This document shows, in pieces, positions 1 to 7,183 of a DNA stretch of 20,062 bases; position 1 is the stretch's first letter; every line of letters starts with the position of its first letter. Origin of the DNA: HGM04593 sp045578665 (GTDB lineage: Bacteria; Bacteroidota; Bacteroidia; Bacteroidales; Bacteroidaceae). The position numbers and the translations under genes were made by a program. The notes beneath the pieces were generated by a model that worked only from the letters and a program-made list of their open reading frames with translations, had not been told where the DNA came from and made no database searches. The stretch covers positions 1-20,062 of the forward strand of contig JAZNKR010000174.1 in assembly GCA_045578665.1 (NCBI GenBank), given 5' to 3'.

Positions 1-188
1 GTGGTTCTATAAATTAGTTCGAGGCGATTTTTGAGTTTATTTTGAGTATATTGTTTATTTTTACGATGGCGCAACCTTTGTGTTGCAACTGAGTAAAAAT
101 GAAGAAGATGCCGAAATAAAACAAAAAGCGACCGAAATAGAGCACACCCAGCAAAGAAAAATAGATTAATAATTTATAGAAGTACCCT
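1..188. repeat. Short element bounded by inverted repeats (MITE-like), upstream of pdxA
   Basis: The left end (5-16, TTCTATAAATTA) and the right end (170-181, TAATTTATAGAA) are perfect 12-bp inverted repeats. The reverse complement of 170-188 is AGGGTACTTCTATAAATTA, which matches a solo copy at 2832-2850 (AGGGTGGTTCTATAAATTA) at 17 of 19 positions; the left end is cut by the window edge. Inside are a small hairpin (GCAAC 71-75 with GTTGC 82-86) and an open stretch without a start codon, from 35 to the stop at 167-169, which ends just before the right repeat. No transposase is encoded. The right end lies 7 bp before the pdxA start, so it is probably in that gene's leader. Mobility is inferred from the terminal repeats and the copies; I see no target-site duplication. 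Confidence 0.5.
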
Positions 189-195
189 GAAAATC

Positions 196-1293
196 ATGAG
201 CGAAGAACGCAAAATACGCATAGGCATCACACAAGGCGACATCAACGGAATAGGATACGAAGTAATTCTCAAGACATTCGCCGACCCCGAAATATTTGAA
301 CTCTGCACCCCTATCGTCTACGGTTCGCCCAAATTGGCTGCTTATCATAGAAAAGCACTTGAATTACAGACACAATACAACGCTATCGAAAATATCTCCG
401 AAGCCCTCGGCGACCGTCTCAACATCATCAACTGCAACGACGATGAAGTACACATAGAACTCGGTTCGGTAACCAAGGAGAGTGGCAAGGCTGCTTTCGA
501 AGCACTCGAAAAGGCAATCACAGCCTGCAAGGAGGGCGAAGTGGATGTACTCGTAACTGCCCCGATAAACAAAGAGGCAATACAGAGCGAAGAGTTCAAA
601 TTCCCGGGACACACCGAATACCTGCAGGAGTGCATGGGCGGCGAAGAGAAAGCGCTGATGATACTTTGCAGCGGCGAACTCCGTTTCGCCCTCGCTACAT
701 CACACCTGCCACTGCGCGATGTACCCTCAGCCATCACACCCGAACTGTTGGAAGAGAAGATAACCCTCTTCAATGAGAGTCTCAAGGTTGACTTCAACAT
801 CAACGCCCCCAAGATTGCAGTGCTTGCGCTCAACCCCCATGCAGGCGACAACGGGCTTATAGGCAGCGAAGAAGAAGAGATTATAAAGCCTGTAATAAAC
901 AAGATGAGCAGGGAGGGCATCCTCTGCTACGGTCCCTTCCCCGCCGACGGTTTCATGGGCAGCGGCAACTACACCCGCTTCGACGGCATCCTTGCCATGT
1001 ACCACGACCAGGGACTTGCCCCGATGAAAGCTTTGGGCATGGACGACGGAGTGAACTTCACCGCAGGACTCTCCATCGTACGCACATCACCCGCCCACGG
1101 TGTAGCATACGACATTGCAGGCAAAGGATGCGCCGATGAGAATTCGTTCCGTCAGGCAATATACACAGCTATCGACATCTACCGCAACCGTCGCAACGAC
1201 TCATATGCCCACCGCAACCCCCTGCGCAAGCAATACTTCGAGAAACGCGACGACAGCAACCGACTGAACCTGCAACAAAACGACGAGGAATGA
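196..1293 (+). CDS. pdxA: 4-hydroxythreonine-4-phosphate dehydrogenase (PdxA)
   Basis: PdxA carries out the NAD-dependent oxidation of 4-phosphohydroxy-L-threonine, which after decarboxylation gives 3-amino-2-oxopropyl phosphate for pyridoxal 5'-phosphate synthesis (DXP-dependent route, cytoplasm). The 365 residues are slightly longer than the usual ~330. Family landmarks are present: GITQGDINGIG near residue 10, APINKEA at 122-128, FPGHTEYL at 136-143, and the three metal-binding histidines H170 (SHLPL), H215 (NPHAGDNG) and H270 (MYHDQGLAP). The C-terminal NFTAGLSIVRTSPAHG segment also fits. The start at 196 places the conserved first strand directly at the N terminus. The stop overlaps the next gene by 4 bp (ATGA), so the two are translationally coupled. 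Why a vitamin B6 gene heads this cluster is not evident from the sequence; a paralogous PdxA-like dehydrogenase is possible but all key residues are conserved. Confidence 0.95.
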   Translation: MSEERKIRIGITQGDINGIGYEVILKTFADPEIFELCTPIVYGSPKLAAYHRKALELQTQYNAIENISEALGDRLNIINCNDDEVHIELGSVTKESGKAAFEALEKAITACKEGEVDVLVTAPINKEAIQSEEFKFPGHTEYLQECMGGEEKALMILCSGELRFALATSHLPLRDVPSAITPELLEEKITLFNESLKVDFNINAPKIAVLALNPHAGDNGLIGSEEEEIIKPVINKMSREGILCYGPFPADGFMGSGNYTRFDGILAMYHDQGLAPMKALGMDDGVNFTAGLSIVRTSPAHGVAYDIAGKGCADENSFRQAIYTAIDIYRNRRNDSYAHRNPLRKQYFEKRDDSNRLNLQQNDEE

Positions 1294-1982
1294 AATTTGC
1301 CATAATAGCGGCAGGCGAAGGCTCGCGTCTGGCACAAGAGGGTGTATCATACCCCAAACCTCTTGTGCCGCTCAGAGGTGTACCCATCATAGAGCGCCTC
1401 GCAAGACTATTCGCATGCCACAATGCCGAGTCGATAAACATAATAATCAACAGCCGACAACCCGAAACACTCAAACTGCTCGAAGAGTTGCGCAAGGAAC
1501 TGCCCATAAACATAGTGGTGAAGGATACACCCGGCTCCATGCACAGCCTGTATGAGCTTGCTCCACTGTTGCGTGGCGGCAAATTCTGCCTCACCACCGT
1601 CGACACCATATTCAGAGAAGAGGAGTTCGAGGACTATCTTGCCATGTTTGAGAAGGACAATGGCGATGGCATAATGGCTGTAACACCCTACATCGACAAC
1701 AAAAAACCGCTATACGTAAGCACAGACGAGACATTGGAGATAACCGGATTCCACGACAGCCTGCAACCCGGATGCCGATACATATCGGGCGGAATATACG
1801 GGCTCACCGAAAAGGCACTCGACACACTCGAAAGGTGCATGAAAGAGGGCAAGACACGTATGCGCAGTTTCCAGCGCGCCCTCATTGCCGACGGACAGCG
1901 GCTGAAGGCCTATCCGATGGAGAAAATCATCGACATAGACCATGCAAGCGACATTGCAAAAGCCGAAGAATTCATAGACTGA
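1290..1982 (+). CDS. Sugar-phosphate-type nucleotidyltransferase (NTP transferase family)
   Basis: The N terminus MKFAIIAAGEGSRLA followed by YPKPLVPL (residues 1-28) is the nucleotide-binding signature of the NTP-transferase superfamily (GxGxR then KP; R13 and K23). D105 in LTTVDTIF is the likely metal-binding aspartate. At 230 residues it is a single catalytic domain without the hexapeptide-repeat domain seen in GlmU. Family members transfer a nucleotide from NTP to a phosphorylated sugar, inositol, choline or similar; the substrate cannot be read from the sequence. It overlaps pdxA by 4 bp and is 6 bp from the ATP-grasp gene. With a CDP-alcohol phosphatidyltransferase two genes on, a CTP-using enzyme that makes a CDP-activated headgroup is the most attractive inference. 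A nucleotide-sugar pyrophosphorylase for surface polysaccharide remains possible. Confidence 0.85.
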   Translation: MKFAIIAAGEGSRLAQEGVSYPKPLVPLRGVPIIERLARLFACHNAESINIIINSRQPETLKLLEELRKELPINIVVKDTPGSMHSLYELAPLLRGGKFCLTTVDTIFREEEFEDYLAMFEKDNGDGIMAVTPYIDNKKPLYVSTDETLEITGFHDSLQPGCRYISGGIYGLTEKALDTLERCMKEGKTRMRSFQRALIADGQRLKAYPMEKIIDIDHASDIAKAEEFID

Positions 1983-1988
1983 GAGAGT

Positions 1989-2831
1989 ATGAAGATTGTC
2001 GCAATACCAAGAGCTCATGCCGACTCACCCAATATGTCGGATAAAGACATGGCACTGTTCCACCTGATAGCCGAAAAGCTATCGGCAAGCGGACACTGCG
2101 TGGAGATTCTACGCGAGAACGAAGAGATTCCGGCAGAATGCGACACATTTTTTCACATGACACGCACCCCGCAAAGATTGGAACAGATAGCGGCGTTTGA
2201 AGCAACGGGCAGAAGAGCCATAAACAGCAGCCATGCCACAAGAAACTGTTCGCGCAAAGAGTTCACCCGCATACTCACCCTGACAGGGATAAAACAGCCG
2301 CCATACACGCCGCTCGATACCGGCACTGCAACCATGCCTTCGCTAAAATACCCCGGATGGCTGAAAAAGAGCATAGGATGGTCGCTTTATCCCGAAGATG
2401 TGCAATATATTACCACAGATGAGGAGTTGAAGCGCGCCATGGAAAAACTACGCGAAAGAGGCATCACAGAAGCCATATACAGCGAACACATAGAGGGAGA
2501 CCTGATAAAATTCTACGGTATAAAATCGCCCGACTCAGAAGAAGACTTCTTCCGTCTGCACTACCCCACCGGCGGCAAGTTCGGGCAAGAGAAGATAAAC
2601 GGCACACCTCACGGATATGCATTCGACGAAAAGCAACTACGTGCAACGGCATTCAAAGCCGCCACTGCAATAGGATTGGAGGTTTTCGGCGGAGACTGCA
2701 TTGTTACCCCCGACGGCGAGGTGTATATAATAGACATCAACGACTTCCCGAGCTTTTCGGCATATAGAGAAGAGGCTGCAGAAATGATTGCAGAACTGAT
2801 AACAAAAATAGACAACCTACGTATGAAATAA
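1989..2831 (+). CDS. ATP-grasp domain protein (kinase or ligase, substrate unknown)
   Basis: The 280-residue protein has the three-part layout of ATP-grasp enzymes. There is an N-terminal pre-ATP-grasp region (1-85). A lysine-containing strand follows (WLKKSIGW, 124-131), then an adenine-contacting E/H/E stretch (SEHIEGDLIKFYG, 165-177). The metal-binding segment near the C terminus is GGDCIVTPDGEVYIIDIND at 234-252, with D236, D249 and N251 in the expected places. The family forms acyl-phosphate intermediates to join an acid to an amine or thiol, but also includes true kinases such as the inositol phosphate kinases of the ITPK group. Six bp separate it from the nucleotidyltransferase, so the two probably act in one pathway. 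A kinase that makes the phosphorylated substrate for that enzyme, or a ligase decorating it, are both open. No signal peptide; cytoplasmic. Confidence 0.8.
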   Translation: MKIVAIPRAHADSPNMSDKDMALFHLIAEKLSASGHCVEILRENEEIPAECDTFFHMTRTPQRLEQIAAFEATGRRAINSSHATRNCSRKEFTRILTLTGIKQPPYTPLDTGTATMPSLKYPGWLKKSIGWSLYPEDVQYITTDEELKRAMEKLRERGITEAIYSEHIEGDLIKFYGIKSPDSEEDFFRLHYPTGGKFGQEKINGTPHGYAFDEKQLRATAFKAATAIGLEVFGGDCIVTPDGEVYIIDINDFPSFSAYREEAAEMIAELITKIDNLRMK

Positions 2832-2850
2832 AGGGTGGTTCTATAAATTA
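2832..2850. repeat. Solo copy of the element-end motif AGGGTGGTTCTATAAATTA
   Basis: The 16 bases at 2835-2850 are identical to window bases 1-16, and 2832-2850 matches the reverse complement of 170-188 at 17 of 19 positions. It starts directly after the ATP-grasp stop codon (2829-2831). Similarity to the copy at 1-16 stops at base 2850, and no inverted partner is visible before the next gene at 2913. It may be a solo end left by a larger element, or a short dispersed regulatory or 3'-processing motif. Confidence 0.6.
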
Positions 2851-2912
2851 TTACAACATCAGACCCATTGCTGAAAGCATGGTTGAAAAGAGAATTATTA
2901 TAAACAGGAAAC

Positions 2913-3863
2913 ATGAAAAAAGAGCATCAGAAAGCATACGATTCTACAATAAAGTCATACGACACGGAGGAGTTCATCGACCTGTGGATATACCGTCCCT
3001 ACGGTTACCGTTGCGCGCTATTCTTCCGCAACAGGAGCATACACCCCAATGTAATAACCATTGCATCGATATTCCTGGGTATTGCAGCCGGAATATGCTT
3101 CCTCTCCACCGAACTGCGATGGAACATACTCGGCATATTCTTTCTGCTGTGGGCTAATCTGTACGACAGCACAGACGGACAGCTTGCACGCCTCACCGGA
3201 CAGAAGACACGCTGGGGCAGAATACTCGACGGTTTTGCAGGCGATGTATGGTTCTTCATGATATACTTTGCAATAGCCGTAAGGGAGACCTTCAACCCCA
3301 TCCCCTTCGCCCCGGAATATCAATGGGGAGTGATAATATGGATACTCTGCTCCTTCTCGGGTTTTTGGATACACGGTTCGCAGTGCCAGCTTGCCGACTA
3401 CTACCGCAACATACACCTTTACTTCATAAAAGAGGAGAACGGCAACGAATTTGACAATTCTGATGCACAGCGCATAAGATACAAGAAGACCCCGTGGAAG
3501 GGCAACTTCTTTTGGAAGATATTCCTAAACGCTTACATAGGCTACACAGCCAATCAGGAGCGTATGTCGCCCGCATTCCAAATATTCATAAAGAGAGTGA
3601 ACGAAAGATACCACAGCGCAATCCCCGCAAAACTGCGTGAGGAGTTCCGCCGATGCAGTCTGCCGCTGATGAAGTACACCAACATACTCACATTCAACAG
3701 TCGCGCACTATTCCTGTGGTTCACAATGCTCGTCGGCCATCTGTGGCTCTATCTGTTCTTTGAGATTTTCATCTTAGGGACACTTTTCATATATATGCGC
3801 CACCGCCACGAAGCGCTCTGCAAAAGACTGACAAAAGAGATCGAGGAGGGCAAATATGATTAA
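2913..3863 (+). CDS. CDP-alcohol phosphatidyltransferase family membrane protein
   Basis: The enzyme is predicted to transfer a phospho-alcohol between a CDP-linked donor and an acceptor in the inner membrane. The CDP-alcohol signature is clear: D85xxDG89xxAR93, then eight residues, G102xxxD106. The fourth aspartate comes five residues later (D111) instead of the canonical four, giving DGFAGD. Hydrophobic segments at about 47-64, 70-82, 112-122, 138-155 and 262-295 fit a multi-pass protein. A soluble insert lies at about 160-255, and at 316 residues it is longer than the ~200 of phosphatidylglycerophosphate or phosphatidylserine synthases. It follows the ATP-grasp gene after 81 bp and overlaps the HAD gene by 8 bp. 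The acceptor or donor may be an inositol- or sphingolipid-type headgroup, but the substrate is not visible in the sequence. Confidence 0.9.
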   Translation: MKKEHQKAYDSTIKSYDTEEFIDLWIYRPYGYRCALFFRNRSIHPNVITIASIFLGIAAGICFLSTELRWNILGIFFLLWANLYDSTDGQLARLTGQKTRWGRILDGFAGDVWFFMIYFAIAVRETFNPIPFAPEYQWGVIIWILCSFSGFWIHGSQCQLADYYRNIHLYFIKEENGNEFDNSDAQRIRYKKTPWKGNFFWKIFLNAYIGYTANQERMSPAFQIFIKRVNERYHSAIPAKLREEFRRCSLPLMKYTNILTFNSRALFLWFTMLVGHLWLYLFFEIFILGTLFIYMRHRHEALCKRLTKEIEEGKYD

Positions 3864-4560
3864 AGGTATAATTTTCGACTACGGCGGTACCATCGACACC
3901 AACGGCATACATTGGAGCGAAGTAATTTGGCAGCAGTATCTCGCAGCCAATGTACAGATAAACAAAGAAGAGTTCCGCGAAGCATATGTGCATGCCGAGC
4001 GCACATTGGGCAAGAACCGCATAATAGAACCTGAGCACACCTTCCACCGCTTGCTGGAACTGAAAATAGCGATACAGACCGACCACATTGCCACCATGGG
4101 CATTGAAATTGACGAAAGTACAAAACAGACAATAGTCGAAGGCTGCTACGCACAGGTAAAAGAAACCATAGAGCAAAGCTGCAAAATAGTAAGAGAACTA
4201 TCAGACAGATACCCGGCAGTGCTTGTAACCAATTTCTACGGCAATATGCCCGTTGTGCTTAAGGAATTTTCACTCGACAAATATTTCCGTACCATAGTGG
4301 AATCGGCTGTCGTCGGCATACGCAAGCCCGATCCTCGGCTGTTCGCTCTCGGTGTGGAGTCCCTTTCACTACAGCCCGAAGAGGTGGTTGTAATAGGAGA
4401 TTCCTACCGCAAGGATATATATCCGTCGCTGACATTGGGTTGCAAAGCCGTGTGGCTGAAAAAGGTGTGTTGGGAAGAGGAGCCCATAATACCGGGAGCA
4501 GAGCCCACAGCCATTATTGCAGACATTGCAGAGTTGCCTAAAATCATTTCCGCATTTTAG
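3856..4560 (+). CDS. HAD-superfamily hydrolase (candidate phosphatase)
   Basis: The 234-residue protein has the four HAD motifs. Motif I is IIFDYGGTID (nucleophile D8), motif II LVTN (T125), motif III the lysine of IRKPDP (K157), and motif IV VIGDSYRKD (D182, D187). A helical cap lies between motif I and motif II (about 20-115). In motif I the second position of DxDxT, normally the acid/base aspartate of phosphatases, is Gly10 (DYGGT). This resembles haloacid-dehalogenase- or phosphonatase-like members, so a plain phosphatase role is not certain. The start at 3856 overlaps the CDP-alcohol transferase gene by 8 bp, which indicates co-translation. By context it may remove a phosphate from the product of that enzyme. 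It is the last gene of the cluster and converges on xseB. Confidence 0.85.
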   Translation: MIKGIIFDYGGTIDTNGIHWSEVIWQQYLAANVQINKEEFREAYVHAERTLGKNRIIEPEHTFHRLLELKIAIQTDHIATMGIEIDESTKQTIVEGCYAQVKETIEQSCKIVRELSDRYPAVLVTNFYGNMPVVLKEFSLDKYFRTIVESAVVGIRKPDPRLFALGVESLSLQPEEVVVIGDSYRKDIYPSLTLGCKAVWLKKVCWEEEPIIPGAEPTAIIADIAELPKIISAF

Positions 4561-4607
4561 ACATATAATACCGGAATATACGTGAGTCGATGTTAGTTAA
4601 AGGGAAC

Positions 4608-4820
4608 CTACAGCGTCTCCTCGTTCATTGAGTCGAGCAGAATCTTCACCTCTTCGTCGACCTCGTAGAGGCGGGTGCGGCAAAGTTTTATAAGTTCATC
4701 TGCCTCTTTCAGCAGACGGTAGAGGGTGTCAATCTCCACATTGCCGCTCTGTATGGCCTGCAATATCTCTTCGAGTCGGGCTACTGCCTGTGTGTAGCTG
4801 TATTGGTTGTCATTCGTCAT
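4608..4820 (-). CDS. xseB: Exodeoxyribonuclease VII small subunit (XseB)
   Basis: This is the short, all-helical partner that binds XseA to form exonuclease VII, which degrades single-stranded DNA into acid-soluble oligonucleotides. The translation carries the family core: a YTQAVARLEEILQAIQSG helix, NVEIDTLYRLLKEADELIKLCR, then a C-terminal DEEVKILLD helix. I chose the ATG at 4820 (MTNDNQYSYTQ, 70 residues), which overlaps the end of xseA by 11 bp. An in-frame ATG at 4850 would add ten residues, MKLLKKETTA, and a 41-bp overlap, and it does not extend the conserved domain. Last gene of the minus-strand operon. It converges on the HAD gene with a 47-bp gap in which I see no strong terminator. 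Confidence 0.9.
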   Translation of the reverse strand: MTNDNQYSYTQAVARLEEILQAIQSGNVEIDTLYRLLKEADELIKLCRTRLYEVDEEVKILLDSMNEETL

Positions 4821-6015
4821 AGCCGTTGTTTCTTTTTTCAATAATTTCACTCAGTGCCTCGCCGTCGGCAAAGCGGGTTACAATCACATCGTCCTGCCCG
4901 ATGTCGTCAACCGACTTCACTATGCGTCCACGGCAGAGTGTGAGGGTGTAACCCTGTGCCAATATGTTGTCGGGCGAGTATGCGCGCAGGCGCTCCTTAT
5001 AAAGTTCTATACGATGGTGCTGCTGTTGCAGCATCAGCATCGCTGCATTGGGCAGACGGTGCAGAATGTTTTGCAGACGGTGGCGCTCATCTGTTATGCA
5101 GCGGGTGGTTGCCTGGGAGATGACCTGTTGCAGATATGCCACCCTTTCTGCCTGCTCAAGCATAGAGTGTATCAATATTTCGGCAACAGCTGTCGGGGTC
5201 TTTGCTGCAATGTGCGCTACCATGTCGAGCACCGTCTCGTCGCGTTGGTGACCTATTCCTGTTATTATAGGTATCGGGAATTGGGCGCAGTTGTTGGCAA
5301 GGTCATATGTCTCGAAGCCTGCAAGGTCGCTTGTGGCTCCTCCTCCGCGTATAATCACAACCACATCCCAGGGAATGATGTCGCCGGCAATGGCGTTGAG
5401 TGCCGAAATTATTCCCTCCTCGACTTTGCCTCCCTGCATGGGGGCTGCAAAAAGCGCTGTGCTGAAGCTGAAACCATATGGGTTGTTGCGCAGCTGGTCA
5501 CAAAAATCGCCGTATCCTGCCGCAGTAGCCGAGGATATCACCGCTATACGCTTTGGCAGCAGTGGGAAAGGCAATTCCTTGTTAAGATTGATTACCCCCT
5601 CATCGGTGAGTCTTTTTATTATGAGCATACGGTGACGTGCAATTTCACCGATAGTGTATGCCGGTTCGATGTCGCACACATCGAGCGAATATCCATACAG
5701 TTCGTGGAAATTTATCTTCACCTGCAGCATCACTCTCATGCCCACCGTCAAGTTGCTGCCCGTCTGCTCCAGGAAATAGGGACGCAGAAGCGAATAGACG
5801 CGCGACCATATTGTGCCGCGTGCCTTTGCCAGCAGTTCGCCCGTTGTCTCGTTGCGTTCGACAAGTTCTATGTAGCAGTGTCCGTTGGACGCGGTGCGCA
5901 CCTCGGAGAGTTCGCCTGTCACCCAATAGCGCAGGGGTAATTGCTCTTCGATGGCTGCTCTCACATGGCTGTTGAGCGCCGAAAGTGTCAGCGGATTCTC
6001 GTTACTGCCCATCAT
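4810..6015 (-). CDS. xseA: Exodeoxyribonuclease VII large subunit (XseA)
   Basis: The 401-residue catalytic subunit of exonuclease VII, within the usual 400-460 range. The N-terminal OB-fold DNA-binding domain (about 8-105) includes the conserved YWVTGELSEVR and a GxxY(I/F)EL strand. The catalytic core has VVIIRGGGATSDLAGFE followed by PIITGIGHQRDETVLDMVA and KTPTAVAE, the best-conserved block of the family. A coiled-coil-like helical region follows, then a conserved short C-terminal AQGYTLTLCRGRIVKS domain. It starts 35 bp after mnmA and overlaps xseB by 11 bp. An ATG one codon in is equally possible. Role: single-strand DNA trimming in mismatch repair and recombination; cytoplasmic. Confidence 0.95.
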   Translation of the reverse strand: MMGSNENPLTLSALNSHVRAAIEEQLPLRYWVTGELSEVRTASNGHCYIELVERNETTGELLAKARGTIWSRVYSLLRPYFLEQTGSNLTVGMRVMLQVKINFHELYGYSLDVCDIEPAYTIGEIARHRMLIIKRLTDEGVINLNKELPFPLLPKRIAVISSATAAGYGDFCDQLRNNPYGFSFSTALFAAPMQGGKVEEGIISALNAIAGDIIPWDVVVIIRGGGATSDLAGFETYDLANNCAQFPIPIITGIGHQRDETVLDMVAHIAAKTPTAVAEILIHSMLEQAERVAYLQQVISQATTRCITDERHRLQNILHRLPNAAMLMLQQQHHRIELYKERLRAYSPDNILAQGYTLTLCRGRIVKSVDDIGQDDVIVTRFADGEALSEIIEKRNNGYDE

Positions 6016-6016
6016 C

Positions 6017-6037
6017 TTATACCTTATACCTTATATC
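6017..6037. repeat. Three tandem 7-mers between mnmA and xseA
   Basis: On the plus strand the unit reads TTATACC, TTATACC, TTATATC, followed by a partial TTAATC. It begins one base upstream of the xseA start codon (on the minus strand) and fills much of the 35-bp spacer. It may arise from slippage; any effect on xseA translation is speculative. Confidence 0.7.
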
Positions 6038-6050
6038 TTAATCTTGTATT

Positions 6051-7148
6051 TTATTTTTTTGTCTTATCTTGTGCGCCCTCTTCGTTTATCCATTGGTTGA
6101 TACCCCGCTGCGACGATATATATGCGCCACCGACTACCGTGTCGCCGCAGTAAAACACAGCCGATTGTCCGGGTGTAACAGCCGATACCGGTTCGTCGAA
6201 GCGTACAAGCCATTTGCCGTCGGGCAGAGTGCGCTCTATATGGCAAGGGAGAGGGGTGCTGCGATGGCGTATGCGTGCGCTCATCCCCGAGACGGGGATA
6301 CCGTCCACCCATGCAGGGCTCTCCACAATCATGTGGCGGGTAAGCAGTTGCGCGGCATCGCCGAGCATCACAGTGTTTTTTGCGGCATTTATCTTCAGTA
6401 CGTATGCAGGGTGTCCTAAGGCTATATTAAGCCCTTTGCGCTGACCTATCGTGTAGTAGGGGTATCCCTTGTGCTCGCCCAATTTGCGACCTTCGCTATC
6501 GACAAAGTATCCCGGTTTTATCACACTGTCGGCATCGGGTATTGCGCTACGCAGATAGTCGCGGTAGTCGCCCTCGAAGAAACATATCTCCATGCTCTCG
6601 CCATCGTCTGCCTTTTCGGTGAGCCCCTCCTCTTTCAGCAGTCTGCGTGCCTCCTCTTTTGTCATTTCGCCCAGTGGGAAAAGTGTCCGTCGGAGCTGGT
6701 CCTGGGATAGACGCCACAAGAAATAACTCTGATCCTTCTTGTTGTCGGCGCCTTGTCTTATGAAGACCTTGCCGCCGTTCTGCATGGTGCGTGCATAGTG
6801 TCCTGTGGCTATATATCTGCAACCGAGCCTGTCGGCATTCTCGCAGAGTACTCTGAATTTTATTGTAGGATTGCAGTCGATGCATGGGTTGGGGGTAAGC
6901 CCCGACAGATAGCTCTGCAGAAAGGGAGTGATTACATTCGCTTGGAACTCCTCGCGTATGTCCGCAATGTGGTGCTCTATGCCGAAGCGTACTGCAAGTG
7001 CTGCGGCCTCTTCGCAGGCGGGCAGGGATTTTTCGCATGTGAGCAGTGTAAGGCCCACAACTTCGTACCCACGCTCCTGCAAAATCCTGCACGCGGCTGT
7101 ACTGTCAACTCCTCCGCTCATTCCGAGCAATACTCTCTCTTGCTGCAT
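6051..7148 (-). CDS. mnmA: tRNA-specific 2-thiouridylase (MnmA)
   Basis: MnmA adenylates and thiolates U34 of tRNA-Lys, -Glu and -Gln anticodons. The N-terminal ATP-pyrophosphatase domain has the PP-loop GMSGGVDSTAA (9-19). The two catalytic cysteines are C92 in NPCIDCNPTIKF and C189 in MEICFFEG. GHYAR at 116-120, KDQSYFLW at 138-145 and YYTIGQRKGL at 231-240 are all conserved family blocks, and a C-terminal beta-barrel follows. At 365 residues it matches the usual 350-370 length. The start ATG at 7148 places the PP-loop strand at the N terminus. It lies 35 bp downstream of the RluD-type gene and 35 bp upstream of xseA, consistent with one transcript. Confidence 0.96.
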   Translation of the reverse strand: MQQERVLLGMSGGVDSTAACRILQERGYEVVGLTLLTCEKSLPACEEAAALAVRFGIEHHIADIREEFQANVITPFLQSYLSGLTPNPCIDCNPTIKFRVLCENADRLGCRYIATGHYARTMQNGGKVFIRQGADNKKDQSYFLWRLSQDQLRRTLFPLGEMTKEEARRLLKEEGLTEKADDGESMEICFFEGDYRDYLRSAIPDADSVIKPGYFVDSEGRKLGEHKGYPYYTIGQRKGLNIALGHPAYVLKINAAKNTVMLGDAAQLLTRHMIVESPAWVDGIPVSGMSARIRHRSTPLPCHIERTLPDGKWLVRFDEPVSAVTPGQSAVFYCGDTVVGGAYISSQRGINQWINEEGAQDKTKK

Positions 7149-7183
7149 ACTTTTTTATAAACAATTCTACCCCTTCAATCTGT

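Noticed and set aside
4807..5940. 377-codon plus-strand open frame
   Set aside because: It is the antisense shadow of xseA, which has complete family motifs on the minus strand; the shadow protein is cysteine-rich and shows no domain.
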